A model generated the notes under the pieces. It was not told the DNA's origin, did no database searches, and saw only the letters and a program-made list of their open reading frames with translations. A program made the position numbers and the translations under genes. 9,867 bases of DNA from CAYGZA01 sp964354135 (GTDB lineage: Bacteria; Planctomycetota; Planctomycetia; Pirellulales; Thermoguttaceae), in the NCBI GenBank assembly GCA_964354135.1, contig CAYGZA010000257.1, positions 1 through 9,867 of the forward strand, given 5' to 3'. This document shows positions 1 to 7,591 of the stretch, piece after piece. The number at the start of each line of letters is the position of its first letter. The first letter of the stretch is position 1.

Positions 1-188
1 CCGGCGACCCGGATGATGATCTCGTCGTCGCCACAGCCGTCGCGGGAAAAGCCGACGTAATCTGCACACTCGACCGGCACTTCTATCAGGCCGAGGTCCG
101 CGAGTACTGCCGCGAGCGGATGATCGAAATCATGGCCGATGCTGAACTCCTCGCGCGGCTGCGAAAGATGGAGCAGGAAGAATCTTGA
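1..188 (+). CDS. PIN-domain protein, C-terminal part (5' end outside window)
   Basis: Sixty-one residues can be read in frame from base 3 to a TGA at 186-188. They begin GDPDDDLVVATAVAGKADVI and continue CTLDRHFYQ, then a basic and acidic helical tail ending KMEQEES. The acidic run followed by LVVATAVAGKAD, a hydrophobic strand and a T-x-D-R motif is the usual C-terminal half of a PIN-fold nuclease. These are Mg-dependent RNases, commonly the toxin of type II toxin-antitoxin pairs (VapC or the PIN_3/COG1569 type). The Asp residues in DPDDD and TLD would be the later members of the acidic active-site cluster; the first Asp lies off the window. A partner antitoxin, if present, would be upstream. 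The gene ends convergently to mtnA, 136 bases away, with a paired palindromic repeat between them. I am fairly confident of the fold but not of toxin function or subfamily. Confidence 0.7.
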   Translation, partial: GDPDDDLVVATAVAGKADVICTLDRHFYQAEVREYCRERMIEIMADAELLARLRKMEQEES

Positions 189-260
189 GGCCATGAACGG
201 GGCCCGACCGGTCTGTCCGCCGCAAGGCGAGGAGGGAATTCCATGAGCTTTGCAGGCCCC

Positions 261-324
261 GTAGGTTATGCCTCAGCATATCCCCGCAATCAAGTTTCGG
301 CAGCATCAGCCGCGGCAGGTGGTG

Positions 325-345
<21 letters not shown>
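261..345. repeat. REPIN-like inverted repeat doublet (TTATGC family)
   Basis: The left copy (261-281) begins GTAGGTTATGCCTCAGCATA. The right copy (324-345) is its imperfect inverse: read on the minus strand it is GTGGGTTATGCTTCAGCATA. Forty-two bases separate them. Each copy is also a small palindrome (267-280; 324-341 with an 8-2-8 stem). A 5' GTAG or GTGG followed by a palindrome, and two such units in inverse orientation, is the architecture of REP doublets (REPINs). The element lies between the convergent PIN and mtnA genes and could form a bidirectional hairpin. Its right copy supplies the last six codons and the stop of mtnA. REP identity is inferred from the architecture; copy number in the genome cannot be seen here. 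Confidence 0.6.
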
Positions 346-1520
<1,175 letters not shown>

Positions 1521-1524
<4 letters not shown>

Positions 1525-2045
1525 CGCTTCCCCCCATGGAGACTTTGCTGGAGCGCGGCGTCCCGGGCAAAGACCTTCTCGACGAGCTTGCGCTTGAAGT
1601 CGGCCAGCTTGGCCTGGAGCTCGGGATCAGCGAGGGCGAGGATCTGGACGGCCAACAGCCCGGCGTTGCGCGGCCCGCCCTTGCCGGCCCCCACGGTGGC
1701 CACGGGCACGTCGCCGGGCATCTGGACCGTGGAGAGGAGCGAGTCGAGCCCGCCCATCAGCTCGGTCGGCACGGGGATGCCGATCACCGGCAAGGTGGTG
1801 TGCGAGGCGACCGCGCCGGCCAGATGGGCCGCACCGCCGGCCGCGGCAACGAGGACCTTCAAACCCCGCTCCGCCGCAGACGTGGCATACTCCTTCACTA
1901 ACTCCGGCGTGCGATGGGCACTCATCACGCGGGCCTCATAGTGTACGCCGAACTCGTCCAGCGCGGCCGCGACGGCCTGGATCTTCGGCCAGTCGCTGTC
2001 GCTCCCCATCACGATTCCCACCAAGGGGGATTTGTTCTCGGGCAT
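1521..2045 (-). CDS. purE: N5-carboxyaminoimidazole ribonucleotide mutase (class I PurE)
   Basis: The protein catalyses transfer of the carboxylate of N5-CAIR to C4 of the imidazole, giving CAIR, in de novo purine synthesis. It has 174 residues, a normal class I PurE length (the family usually forms octamers). GSDSDW at 14-19 and SAHRTP at 42-47 carry the substrate-binding Ser/Asp and the active-site His. AAGGAAHLAG (68-77) and DSLLSTVQMP around 101-110 are further family signatures. The ATG at 2043-2045 is preceded by GAGAAG, which overlaps the end of ald; only 3 bases separate the two genes. The TGA overlaps the GTG of mtnA as GTGA, suggesting translational coupling. PurK, the usual partner, is not in the window. 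Confidence 0.95.
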
Positions 2046-2048
2046 GGT

Positions 2049-3158
2049 TCACTTCTCAAACCGCGGGTTATACGGCAAATCGAAGGTGGCGGCAACGGCC
2101 TTGTTGGTCACTTCGCCCTCGAACATGTTGATCGCCCGGGCGACGGGCACGAGGTCTTCCGCGGCACGAGCCAATCCCCGGTTGGCGATCTTCAGCGTCC
2201 AGGGAAGCGTCACGTTGCACAGGGCGAACGTGCTGGTCCGGCCGACGGCCCCCGGCATGTTCGTCACGCAATAGTGGACGACCTCGTCGACGATGAAGGT
2301 CGGGTTGCCGTGGGTGGTCGGGTGGCTCGTGGCCACGCAACCGCCCTGGTCGATGGCCACGTCGATGATCACGCTTCCCGGCTTCATCAACCGGAGGTCT
2401 TCGCGCTCGACCAGGCAAGGGGCCCTCGCCCCGGGGACCAGGACCGAGCCGATCACGAGGTCGGCCCGCGGCAGATGCTCGCGGATCGAGTGCCGGTCGC
2501 TGAACAGGGTGGTCACGTTGTGGGGCATGATGTCGTCCAGGTAGCGGAGGCGATCCATGTCGACATCCAGGGTCACGATGTTGGCCCCGAAGCCGGCGGC
2601 CACCTTGGCGGCATTCGCCCCGACGACTCCGCCGCCGATAATGAGGATGCTCGCCGGCTCGACACCCGGGACGCCGCCCAGCAGAATCCCGCGGCCCATC
2701 TGGGGGCGCTCCAGGTACTTGGCCCCCTCCTGGATGCTCATCCGTCCGGCCACCTCGCTCATGGGGGTCAACAGGGGCAGCTTGCCGTGGTCGTCGCGGA
2801 GGGTTTCATAGGCCACGGCGGTGCAGCCGGAGGCGAGGATGTCCTCGGTCAGGCGGCGGTCGGCGGCGAAGTGGAAGTAGCAGAAGACGCTTTGCCCCCG
2901 CCGCAGAAGGGGAATCTCCGACGGCTGCGGCTCCTTCACCTTGACCACAAGTTCGGACTGGCCGTAGACCTCATCCGGCCCGGCGACCATCTCGGCCCCG
3001 GCCCGAAGGTAATCGTGGTCGGCCAGGCCGGAGCCGAGCCCGGCCCCCGCCTCAACGAGGACTCGGTGGCCGGCGCGGGTGAGCTCCTCAACCCCCACCG
3101 GGAGGATACCCACGCGGTACTCGTCGCGTTTGATCTCCTTCGGTATCCCGACGATCAT
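2049..3158 (-). CDS. ald: L-alanine dehydrogenase (NAD-dependent)
   Basis: The enzyme interconverts L-alanine and pyruvate plus ammonia with NAD(H), linking carbon and nitrogen metabolism in the cytosol. The 369-residue length is typical of the family. It opens MIVGIPKEIKRDEYRVG, the Ald N-terminal signature, with Arg15. Substrate and catalytic residues are visible at the expected places: Lys75 in VVKVKEP, His96 in CYFHFAAD and Asp270 in IIDVAIDQGG. The Rossmann glycine motif GGGVVG (175-180) is followed by an acidic strand end, VTLDVDMDRL, suited to NAD. The ATG at 3156-3158 has a GAGGG ribosome site (3166-3170) with 7-base spacing. It is the first gene of the ald-purE-mtnA operon and is transcribed away from the HzsA-related gene, from a promoter near 3234. 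Confidence 0.96.
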   Translation of the reverse strand: MIVGIPKEIKRDEYRVGILPVGVEELTRAGHRVLVEAGAGLGSGLADHDYLRAGAEMVAGPDEVYGQSELVVKVKEPQPSEIPLLRRGQSVFCYFHFAADRRLTEDILASGCTAVAYETLRDDHGKLPLLTPMSEVAGRMSIQEGAKYLERPQMGRGILLGGVPGVEPASILIIGGGVVGANAAKVAAGFGANIVTLDVDMDRLRYLDDIMPHNVTTLFSDRHSIREHLPRADLVIGSVLVPGARAPCLVEREDLRLMKPGSVIIDVAIDQGGCVATSHPTTHGNPTFIVDEVVHYCVTNMPGAVGRTSTFALCNVTLPWTLKIANRGLARAAEDLVPVARAINMFEGEVTNKAVAATFDLPYNPRFEK

Positions 3159-3233
3159 GGGATGGCCCTCGCTAAGCCCAAGACGGCGGCCGAATGGCCC
3201 GTTCTGCCGGTCGCGCCCCCCGCCACCGTGCTA

Positions 3234-3239
3234 ATTATA
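3234..3239 (-). promoter_or_regulatory. Probable -10 box of the ald-purE-mtnA operon
   Basis: The minus strand reads GGCTATAATTAG, with a perfect TATAAT at 3239-3234. It lies about 75 bases upstream of the ald start. No good -35 hexamer is visible at 16-18 bases. It mirrors the + strand box at 3295-3300: the 9-base arms ATTATAGCC (3234-3242) and GGCTATAAT (3292-3300) form an inverted repeat. Confidence 0.5.
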
Positions 3240-3294
3240 GCCGCGCAGCAGACGCAAGGAGTAGCGTTCCTCTCCTGAGCGGCACGGCTCGGGC

Positions 3295-3300
3295 TATAAT
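3295..3300 (+). promoter_or_regulatory. Probable -10 box of the HzsA-related gene
   Basis: GGGCTATAATGGGG contains a perfect TATAAT, which would place the transcription start near 3307 and give a leader of about 45 bases before the ATG at 3352. No TTGACA-like -35 is visible. The GGCTATAAT context is shared with the divergent ald promoter, which suggests an extended -10 type recognition or a common activator bound in the roughly 50 bases between the boxes. Confidence 0.5.
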
Positions 3301-3351
3301 GGGGTTCCCCCTCACCCTCCTTACGCCCTTGGCCCCGAGCGAGGAATCGGC

Positions 3352-5925
3352 ATGGAATGTGGCAAGTCCCCCGTGTCGGGTTTTGTGCTCGTTGGTGGTC
3401 TGGTCTTCCTGTCGGCGATTGGGCCGGTCCACGCCCCAGCGGCCGAGTTGGAGGGCGCCGAATCGCTCCACTCGGCCATCGTCGATCTGAGCGGATCGTT
3501 CCCGGACCGCTATCCGGACGGGCCTCGGCTGCTCGCTCGGCTCGAGGACCTGGTCCGTCGGGCGCGGACGGCGAGCGGGGCGGGGTCGGCGGCACTGCGG
3601 TCGGAATTCGACCGGCTCCGCCGCGAAGCCCTGATCGCCAACCCGTTGGTCTCCGGGCAGCCGATCCTCTTCGTCGCCCGCAAGCAATACCGTCCCGACC
3701 ATCACAATACGGAGACCATCTTCCAGACGGGCGAGATCAACACCCAGAGTTTCGAGGGGGGCGGGGCAATCAAGATAATCGACTTTAGACAATCTCGGTC
3801 ACCGGACCGCCCTCACCCCGACCCTCCCCCAAAGGGAGAAGGAGACGTGGTGAAGACCCTGCTGGCCGTGCCCGAAGGAATTGCCCGCGACCCGGACGTC
3901 TCGTTCGACGGCAAGAAGGTCCTCTTCTCCATGCGCCGCAACCGGGCGGATGACTACCACATCTACGAAGTCAACGCCGACGGCTCGGGGCTGGTGCAGC
4001 TCACGTTCGGCTCGGGCACGAGCGACATCGACCCGATTTACCTCCCCGGCGGCGAGATCGCGTTTACCTCCACGCGGGAGCCCAAGTACTGCATGTGCAA
4101 CCGGCACATCATGGGGAACCTCTTCAAGATGGAGCCCGACGGGGCAAACATCCAGCAGATTTCCCACAACACCCTCCACGACGGCCACCCGGCCTTGCTG
4201 CCCGACGGCCGCATCCTCTACGACCGCTGGGAATACGTGGACCGCAACTTCGGCAACGCCCAGGGCCTCTGGACGGTCAACCCGGACGGCACGCGCCCGC
4301 TGGTCTGGTACGGCAACAGCACGGACTCGCCCGGGGCGGTGCTCGACGCCCGGCCCATTCCCGGCACGGAGCGGATCATCGCTACGTTGTCGAGCTGCCA
4401 CGACCGGCCGTGGGGGGCCGTGGGAATCCTTGACCGCCGGCACGGGGTGGATGGCAGGCCGCCGGTCGTGCGGACGTGGCCTGCCGGAGCGATCCACCTG
4501 GTCGATCGCGGCAATTACGACACGTTCATCCAGGTAAGCCCCAAGTACGAAGACCCGTACCCGCTCTCCGACAAGTACTTCCTTTGCTCGCGGATGACCG
4601 GCCAGGGTGAGCAGATGGGGATCTGCCTGCTGGACGTCTTCGGCAACGAACTCCTCCTGCACGTGGAAGGGCCGGGCTGCTTCGACCCAATGCCGCTGGC
4701 CCCGCGCGAGCGCCCGCCGGCGATCCCCTCGCGGGTGGACTTGGCCGCGGGGGAAGGGGCGTTCTTCGTGGCCGACGTGTACGTCGGAACGGGCATGGAG
4801 CGGGTCCCGCGGGGCACGGTGAAGAGCCTGCGCGTCGTCCAGTCGCCCGAGAAGCGGCAGTGGACCCAGCCCGGCTGGGACGGCGGGACCGGCCAACAGG
4901 CCCCGGGGATGAACTGGGACGACTTCAACAACAAGCGGGTCCTGGGCACGGTGCCGGTGGAGGCGGACGGGAGCGCGCTGTTCTCCGTGCCGGCCGACAC
5001 GTTCCTCTACTTCCAGTTGCTGGACGAGAAGGGTCGGATGGTCCAGTCGATGCGGAGCGGAACGGTGGTGCGTCCGGGGGAGACGACCGGCTGCGTCGGC
5101 TGCCACGAGGGGCGCCGCACGGCCGTCCCGCCAGCGGGCCGGCTGCCACTGGCGATGCGGCAAGCGCCCCGAAAGCTCCAGCCGTGGCATGGCGCTCCGC
5201 GGCTGTTCAACTACCTGGCCGAGGTCCAGCCGGTTTGGGACAAGCACTGCGTGAAGTGCCACGATTTCGGACAAGAGGCCGGCAGGAAGCTCAATTTGGC
5301 CGGCGACCTGGGCCTGATTTTCAACACGTCCTACGCGGAGCTTCGCGGCAAGGGCTACGTCCGCGTGGTCGGGGCCGGGCCGCCTGAAGTCCTCCCGCCG
5401 AAAAGCTGGGGCTCGTACACCAGCCCGCTCGTGAAGACCATCCTCGAAGGCCACGGCAATCCGGAGATCGACCGCCAGGTGACGCTCGACCGCGAGGCGA
5501 TCGACCGCGTCCTCACCTGGATCGACGTCAACGCCCCGTACTATCCCGACTATTCCACGGCCTATCCGGACAACTTGTTCGGCAGGGCGCCTCTCCCGAT
5601 ACCGCAGGTCCAGCGGCTGGGCCAGCTCGTCGGGCTCGATCTGGCGGACCGGCACCACGTCGCGCAGGTCAATTTCACACGCCCGGAGCTGAGCCCCTGC
5701 CTGGGCCGTATTCCCGACAAGAACGACCCGCGCCATCGGGAGGCCCTGGCGATCATTTGCTCCGGGCAGGAGATGTTCCGCAGGCAGCCCGGGACCGAGA
5801 TGCCCGGGTTCCGGCTGGTCAGCCCTACCGAGGTTGCCCGGGAGGCCAAGTACCAGGCGCGGCTGAAGTCCGAGGCCCAGATGCGGGAGGCAATCCTCGC
5901 GGGCCGCAAGGGGTTTGAGAAGTGA
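3352..5925 (+). CDS. Secreted PD40 beta-propeller dihaem cytochrome c, HzsA-related
   Basis: The 857-residue protein has an N-terminal signal peptide (hydrophobic core about 10-24, likely cleavage near VHAPAA, 26-31). Propeller-type repeats follow, such as ARDPDVSFDGKKVLFSM (178-194), the adjacent IYEVNADGSGLVQLTF, and HPALLPDGRILYDRWE. A middle domain includes VYVGTGMERVPRGTVKSLRVV. Two c-type haem motifs come next, CVGCH at 581-585 and CVKCH at 633-637. This order matches the alpha subunit of anammox hydrazine synthase and the much wider group of planctomycete HzsA-related proteins of unknown function. Cys/His-rich motifs CMCNRH (247-252) and SSCH (347-350) may bind a metal. No HzsB/C-like subunit is nearby, so a true hydrazine synthase is unlikely; a periplasmic redox role is inferred. 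The ATG has a GAGGA site 6 bases upstream. Residues 149-164 are a translated interspersed repeat. Confidence 0.85.
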   Translation: MECGKSPVSGFVLVGGLVFLSAIGPVHAPAAELEGAESLHSAIVDLSGSFPDRYPDGPRLLARLEDLVRRARTASGAGSAALRSEFDRLRREALIANPLVSGQPILFVARKQYRPDHHNTETIFQTGEINTQSFEGGGAIKIIDFRQSRSPDRPHPDPPPKGEGDVVKTLLAVPEGIARDPDVSFDGKKVLFSMRRNRADDYHIYEVNADGSGLVQLTFGSGTSDIDPIYLPGGEIAFTSTREPKYCMCNRHIMGNLFKMEPDGANIQQISHNTLHDGHPALLPDGRILYDRWEYVDRNFGNAQGLWTVNPDGTRPLVWYGNSTDSPGAVLDARPIPGTERIIATLSSCHDRPWGAVGILDRRHGVDGRPPVVRTWPAGAIHLVDRGNYDTFIQVSPKYEDPYPLSDKYFLCSRMTGQGEQMGICLLDVFGNELLLHVEGPGCFDPMPLAPRERPPAIPSRVDLAAGEGAFFVADVYVGTGMERVPRGTVKSLRVVQSPEKRQWTQPGWDGGTGQQAPGMNWDDFNNKRVLGTVPVEADGSALFSVPADTFLYFQLLDEKGRMVQSMRSGTVVRPGETTGCVGCHEGRRTAVPPAGRLPLAMRQAPRKLQPWHGAPRLFNYLAEVQPVWDKHCVKCHDFGQEAGRKLNLAGDLGLIFNTSYAELRGKGYVRVVGAGPPEVLPPKSWGSYTSPLVKTILEGHGNPEIDRQVTLDREAIDRVLTWIDVNAPYYPDYSTAYPDNLFGRAPLPIPQVQRLGQLVGLDLADRHHVAQVNFTRPELSPCLGRIPDKNDPRHREALAIICSGQEMFRRQPGTEMPGFRLVSPTEVAREAKYQARLKSEAQMREAILAGRKGFEK
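3796..3843. repeat. Interspersed repeat inserted in frame (encodes PHPDPPPKGEG)
   Basis: Forty-eight bases contain CCCTCACCCCGACCC followed by CTCCC (3824-3828), CCAAA and GGGAG (3834-3838), a short hairpin. This resembles the widespread bacterial interspersed repeat whose core is CCCTCACCC...CTCCC-AAA-GGGAG. It interrupts the first propeller region of the HzsA-related protein between IKIIDFRQS and DVVKTLLAVPEG, adding 16 codons (residues 149-164) without breaking the frame. Its exact ends are inferred from the protein context. Confidence 0.6.
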
Positions 5926-5939
5926 GTTATAGTGGAGCG

Positions 5940-5961
5940 TCCCGCCTGCACCACAGCGGGA
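5940..5961 (+). terminator. Weak hairpin after the HzsA-related gene
   Basis: TCCCGC (5940-5945) and GCGGGA (5956-5961) pair as a 6-bp stem with a 10-base loop, 15 bases after the stop codon. There is no T-run, so intrinsic termination is uncertain. The 186 bases between this gene and the next hold this hairpin, a candidate promoter and a ribosome site; I see no gene in them. Confidence 0.25.
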
Positions 5962-5993
5962 GCCCCCTCACAATGGGTAAGGCCCGAAACGGT

Positions 5994-6021
5994 TTGCGAA
6001 CGCGCGATTTCTCACTATGAT
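5994..6021 (+). promoter_or_regulatory. Candidate promoter for the DUF1559 gene
   Basis: TTGCGA (5994-5999) and TATGAT (6016-6021) are 16 bases apart and resemble a sigma-70 type promoter (4 of 6 matches at -35). Transcription would start near 6028, about 85 bases before the ATG. It would also serve the lipoprotein and GH32 genes downstream. Confidence 0.4.
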
Positions 6022-6098
6022 AAAAGGGGGGGCGACGGCCGGGGCGATCGGTCTCCGGCCCAATCCTCGGGTGATCGGCTCCGGAAACCCGTGCTAGC

Positions 6099-6104
6099 GG
6101 AGGG
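6099..6104 (+). promoter_or_regulatory. Ribosome binding site fixing the DUF1559 start
   Basis: GGAGGG with a 7-base spacing precedes the ATG at 6112. It argues for this start over an in-frame GTG at 5932, which would add 60 residues of low-complexity, non-conserved sequence ahead of the prepilin signal. Confidence 0.75.
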
Positions 6105-6111
6105 TCGAACC

Positions 6112-7137
6112 ATGAGACGCGAGAAACCCCAAGCCCGCGTGATCCGCCCGCGGCCGGCAGAGCACGGGTTCACGCTCGTGGAGTTGCTGGTGGTGATTGC
6201 GATCATCAGCCTCCTGATTGCGCTCTTGCTGCCGGCCGTGCAGGCGGCGCGGGAGGCCGCCCGCCGCTCGCAGTGCCTCAACAACCTCAAGCAGATCGGG
6301 ACGGCGCTACTGAACTATGAGTCCGGTTGCAAGACCTTCCCGCCCGGGGGCCTGTGGACCGCCACGCGCTGGTACGGGCACTCCTGGTGGGTGCGGGTCC
6401 TGCCGTACATCGAGCAGGAGACCACCTACGGCGAGTTCGACCAGATTGGCGACATCAGCGGCTCGACCGGCTGGGTGGGCGCCGGGGGAAACGAGTGGAA
6501 CCGCGATCTCTTGCGGGGGGAGTATTTCGACTTCATGTACTGCCCCTCCAGCACCCTGGATAAGTATGCCCTGGACACCGCCGACGACGAGAATGCGAAG
6601 GTAATGACCCCGAGCTATACCGGCGTTTCCGGGGCCCTCGATCATCCGACCACGCGGGACAAGGGGCCGGTCTATGGGTCCTCCGGCAAGATCTCCTTCG
6701 GCGGCGTGCTGATCGCTCAGCAGCGCGACATGAGGGCGCCCCTGTCCATCTCGATGGCCGACATCCGAGACGGCGCCACCCACACGATGATGCTCGCCGA
6801 GCAGTCCGACTGGTGCATCGACGCCGACGGCTCCAGAAAGAACTGCCGCAGCGACTGCATGTACGGGTTCCCCATGGGCCCCGCCGACGACGGCTGGGAG
6901 CGGGCCTTCAACACCACCTGCGTCATTCATCCGGTGGGCGAGCGGAAGTACTTTGCCCTCGGCGTCTCGGGGAACTGCGGGCCGAACACGCCCATCCTCT
7001 CAGCCCATTCGGGGGGCGCCAACGTGTTCATGGCGGGCGGCTCCGGGCAGTTCATTTCCACGGGGATCGACCTCCAGATCCTGTACAACCTGGCGAATCG
7101 AGATGATGGAAGATCTACGAACGTCGAGCAGTACTAG
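6112..7137 (+). CDS. DUF1559 protein with prepilin-type N-terminus
   Basis: The protein has 341 residues. The N-terminus is a type IV prepilin-like signal: a basic leader (1-18), cleavage site G19/F20 in HGFTLVELLVV with Glu24 at mature position 5, then a hydrophobic helix IAIISLLIALLLPAVQAAREAARRSQC. This N-terminus, followed by CLNNLKQIGTALLNYE and ending in a Gly-rich GGANVFMAGGSGQFIS segment (the slot usually written G-x-N-x-x-F-x-D-G-S), defines the DUF1559 family (SBP_bac_10 in Pfam), greatly expanded in planctomycetes. The family is inferred to be pseudopilin-like, anchored in the inner membrane with an exported globular domain; its molecular role is not established. Its 3' end overlaps the lipoprotein gene, a common pairing. 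The Asp of the usual FADGS is Gly here (FMAGGSG). Confidence 0.93.
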   Translation: MRREKPQARVIRPRPAEHGFTLVELLVVIAIISLLIALLLPAVQAAREAARRSQCLNNLKQIGTALLNYESGCKTFPPGGLWTATRWYGHSWWVRVLPYIEQETTYGEFDQIGDISGSTGWVGAGGNEWNRDLLRGEYFDFMYCPSSTLDKYALDTADDENAKVMTPSYTGVSGALDHPTTRDKGPVYGSSGKISFGGVLIAQQRDMRAPLSISMADIRDGATHTMMLAEQSDWCIDADGSRKNCRSDCMYGFPMGPADDGWERAFNTTCVIHPVGERKYFALGVSGNCGPNTPILSAHSGGANVFMAGGSGQFISTGIDLQILYNLANRDDGRSTNVEQY

Positions 7138-7543
7138 GCGCTTCTGCCGGATCGTGCTGGCCGGACTGGCCGGCTTGGGGATTTGCGGCTGCGGCGCCAA
7201 GCGGGAACACGGGACCCTTTCCGGCAAGGTCACTTTTCAGGGCAAGGCCGTTGCCGAAGGGGTGGTCGCCTTCTACGACGACGAGTACGGCGCCTACTTG
7301 ACGGCCGACATCCAGCCCGACGGAACCTATAAGGCCGGCGGCGACAAAGGGATATGGGCGGGCAAGTACCGCGTGGCCGTGGTTCCCCCGCGGGTCGACG
7401 CGCCGAAGGGTATCAGTAAGGGACCGCCTAAGGTCAAGGAGTACCCCAATATCCCGGTCCGGTACCGCAGGCCGGAAACCAGCCGATTGGCGGTCGAGGT
7501 CAAAGAGGGGAGCAACGAGCCCTTCGACATTGAGATGAAGTGA
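7103..7543 (+). CDS. Small lipoprotein with carboxypeptidase-regulatory/transthyretin-like domain
   Basis: The 146-residue protein has a lipoprotein signal: basic stretch TRRFCR (11-16), hydrophobic IVLAGLAGLGI, then a lipobox-like ICGC with lipidation likely at Cys30. The mature part, GTLSGKVTFQGKAVAEGVVAFYDD...QPDGTYKAGG...AGKYRVAVVPP, reads as one beta-sandwich domain of the carboxypeptidase regulatory-like or transthyretin-like kind. Such lipoproteins are commonly found directly after DUF1559 genes in planctomycetes; the function is unknown, and an envelope adaptor role is an inference. The start is one of two adjacent ATGs (7103 or 7106) that overlap the DUF1559 gene by 32-35 bases and have no strong ribosome site, so translational coupling is likely. 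A GTG at 7154 would lack the basic n-region and is less likely. Confidence 0.82.
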   Translation: MMEDLRTSSSTRRFCRIVLAGLAGLGICGCGAKREHGTLSGKVTFQGKAVAEGVVAFYDDEYGAYLTADIQPDGTYKAGGDKGIWAGKYRVAVVPPRVDAPKGISKGPPKVKEYPNIPVRYRRPETSRLAVEVKEGSNEPFDIEMK

Positions 7544-7591
7544 GCGGCCGGCCGCAAAGCACGCGATCTTCGGAAAAGGAGATGCTGTAGC

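Noticed and set aside
1..188. Pairing the left-edge PIN protein with the VapB-like antitoxin as one toxin-antitoxin system.
   Set aside because: They are about 9 kb apart, on opposite strands, with conserved metabolic genes between; the PIN protein's own partner would lie upstream of the window.
1914..3278. A 454-codon open frame antisense to ald.
   Set aside because: His/Gly/Arg-rich shadow of a well-conserved enzyme, with no motif of its own.
3799..5736. A 645-codon open frame antisense to the HzsA-related gene.
   Set aside because: Arg/Ala/Val/Gly-rich translation with no recognisable motif; high GC and the codon bias of the real gene keep the antisense frame open.
5932..6111. A GTG start extending the DUF1559 protein by 60 residues.
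   Set aside because: The GGAGGG site and prepilin signal support the ATG at 6112; the extension covers the candidate promoter and is not protein-like.
7582..7590. A two-codon frame (ATG CTG TAG) just before the GH32 start.
   Set aside because: It follows the ribosome site with no spacing, so it is unlikely to be translated; probably chance.
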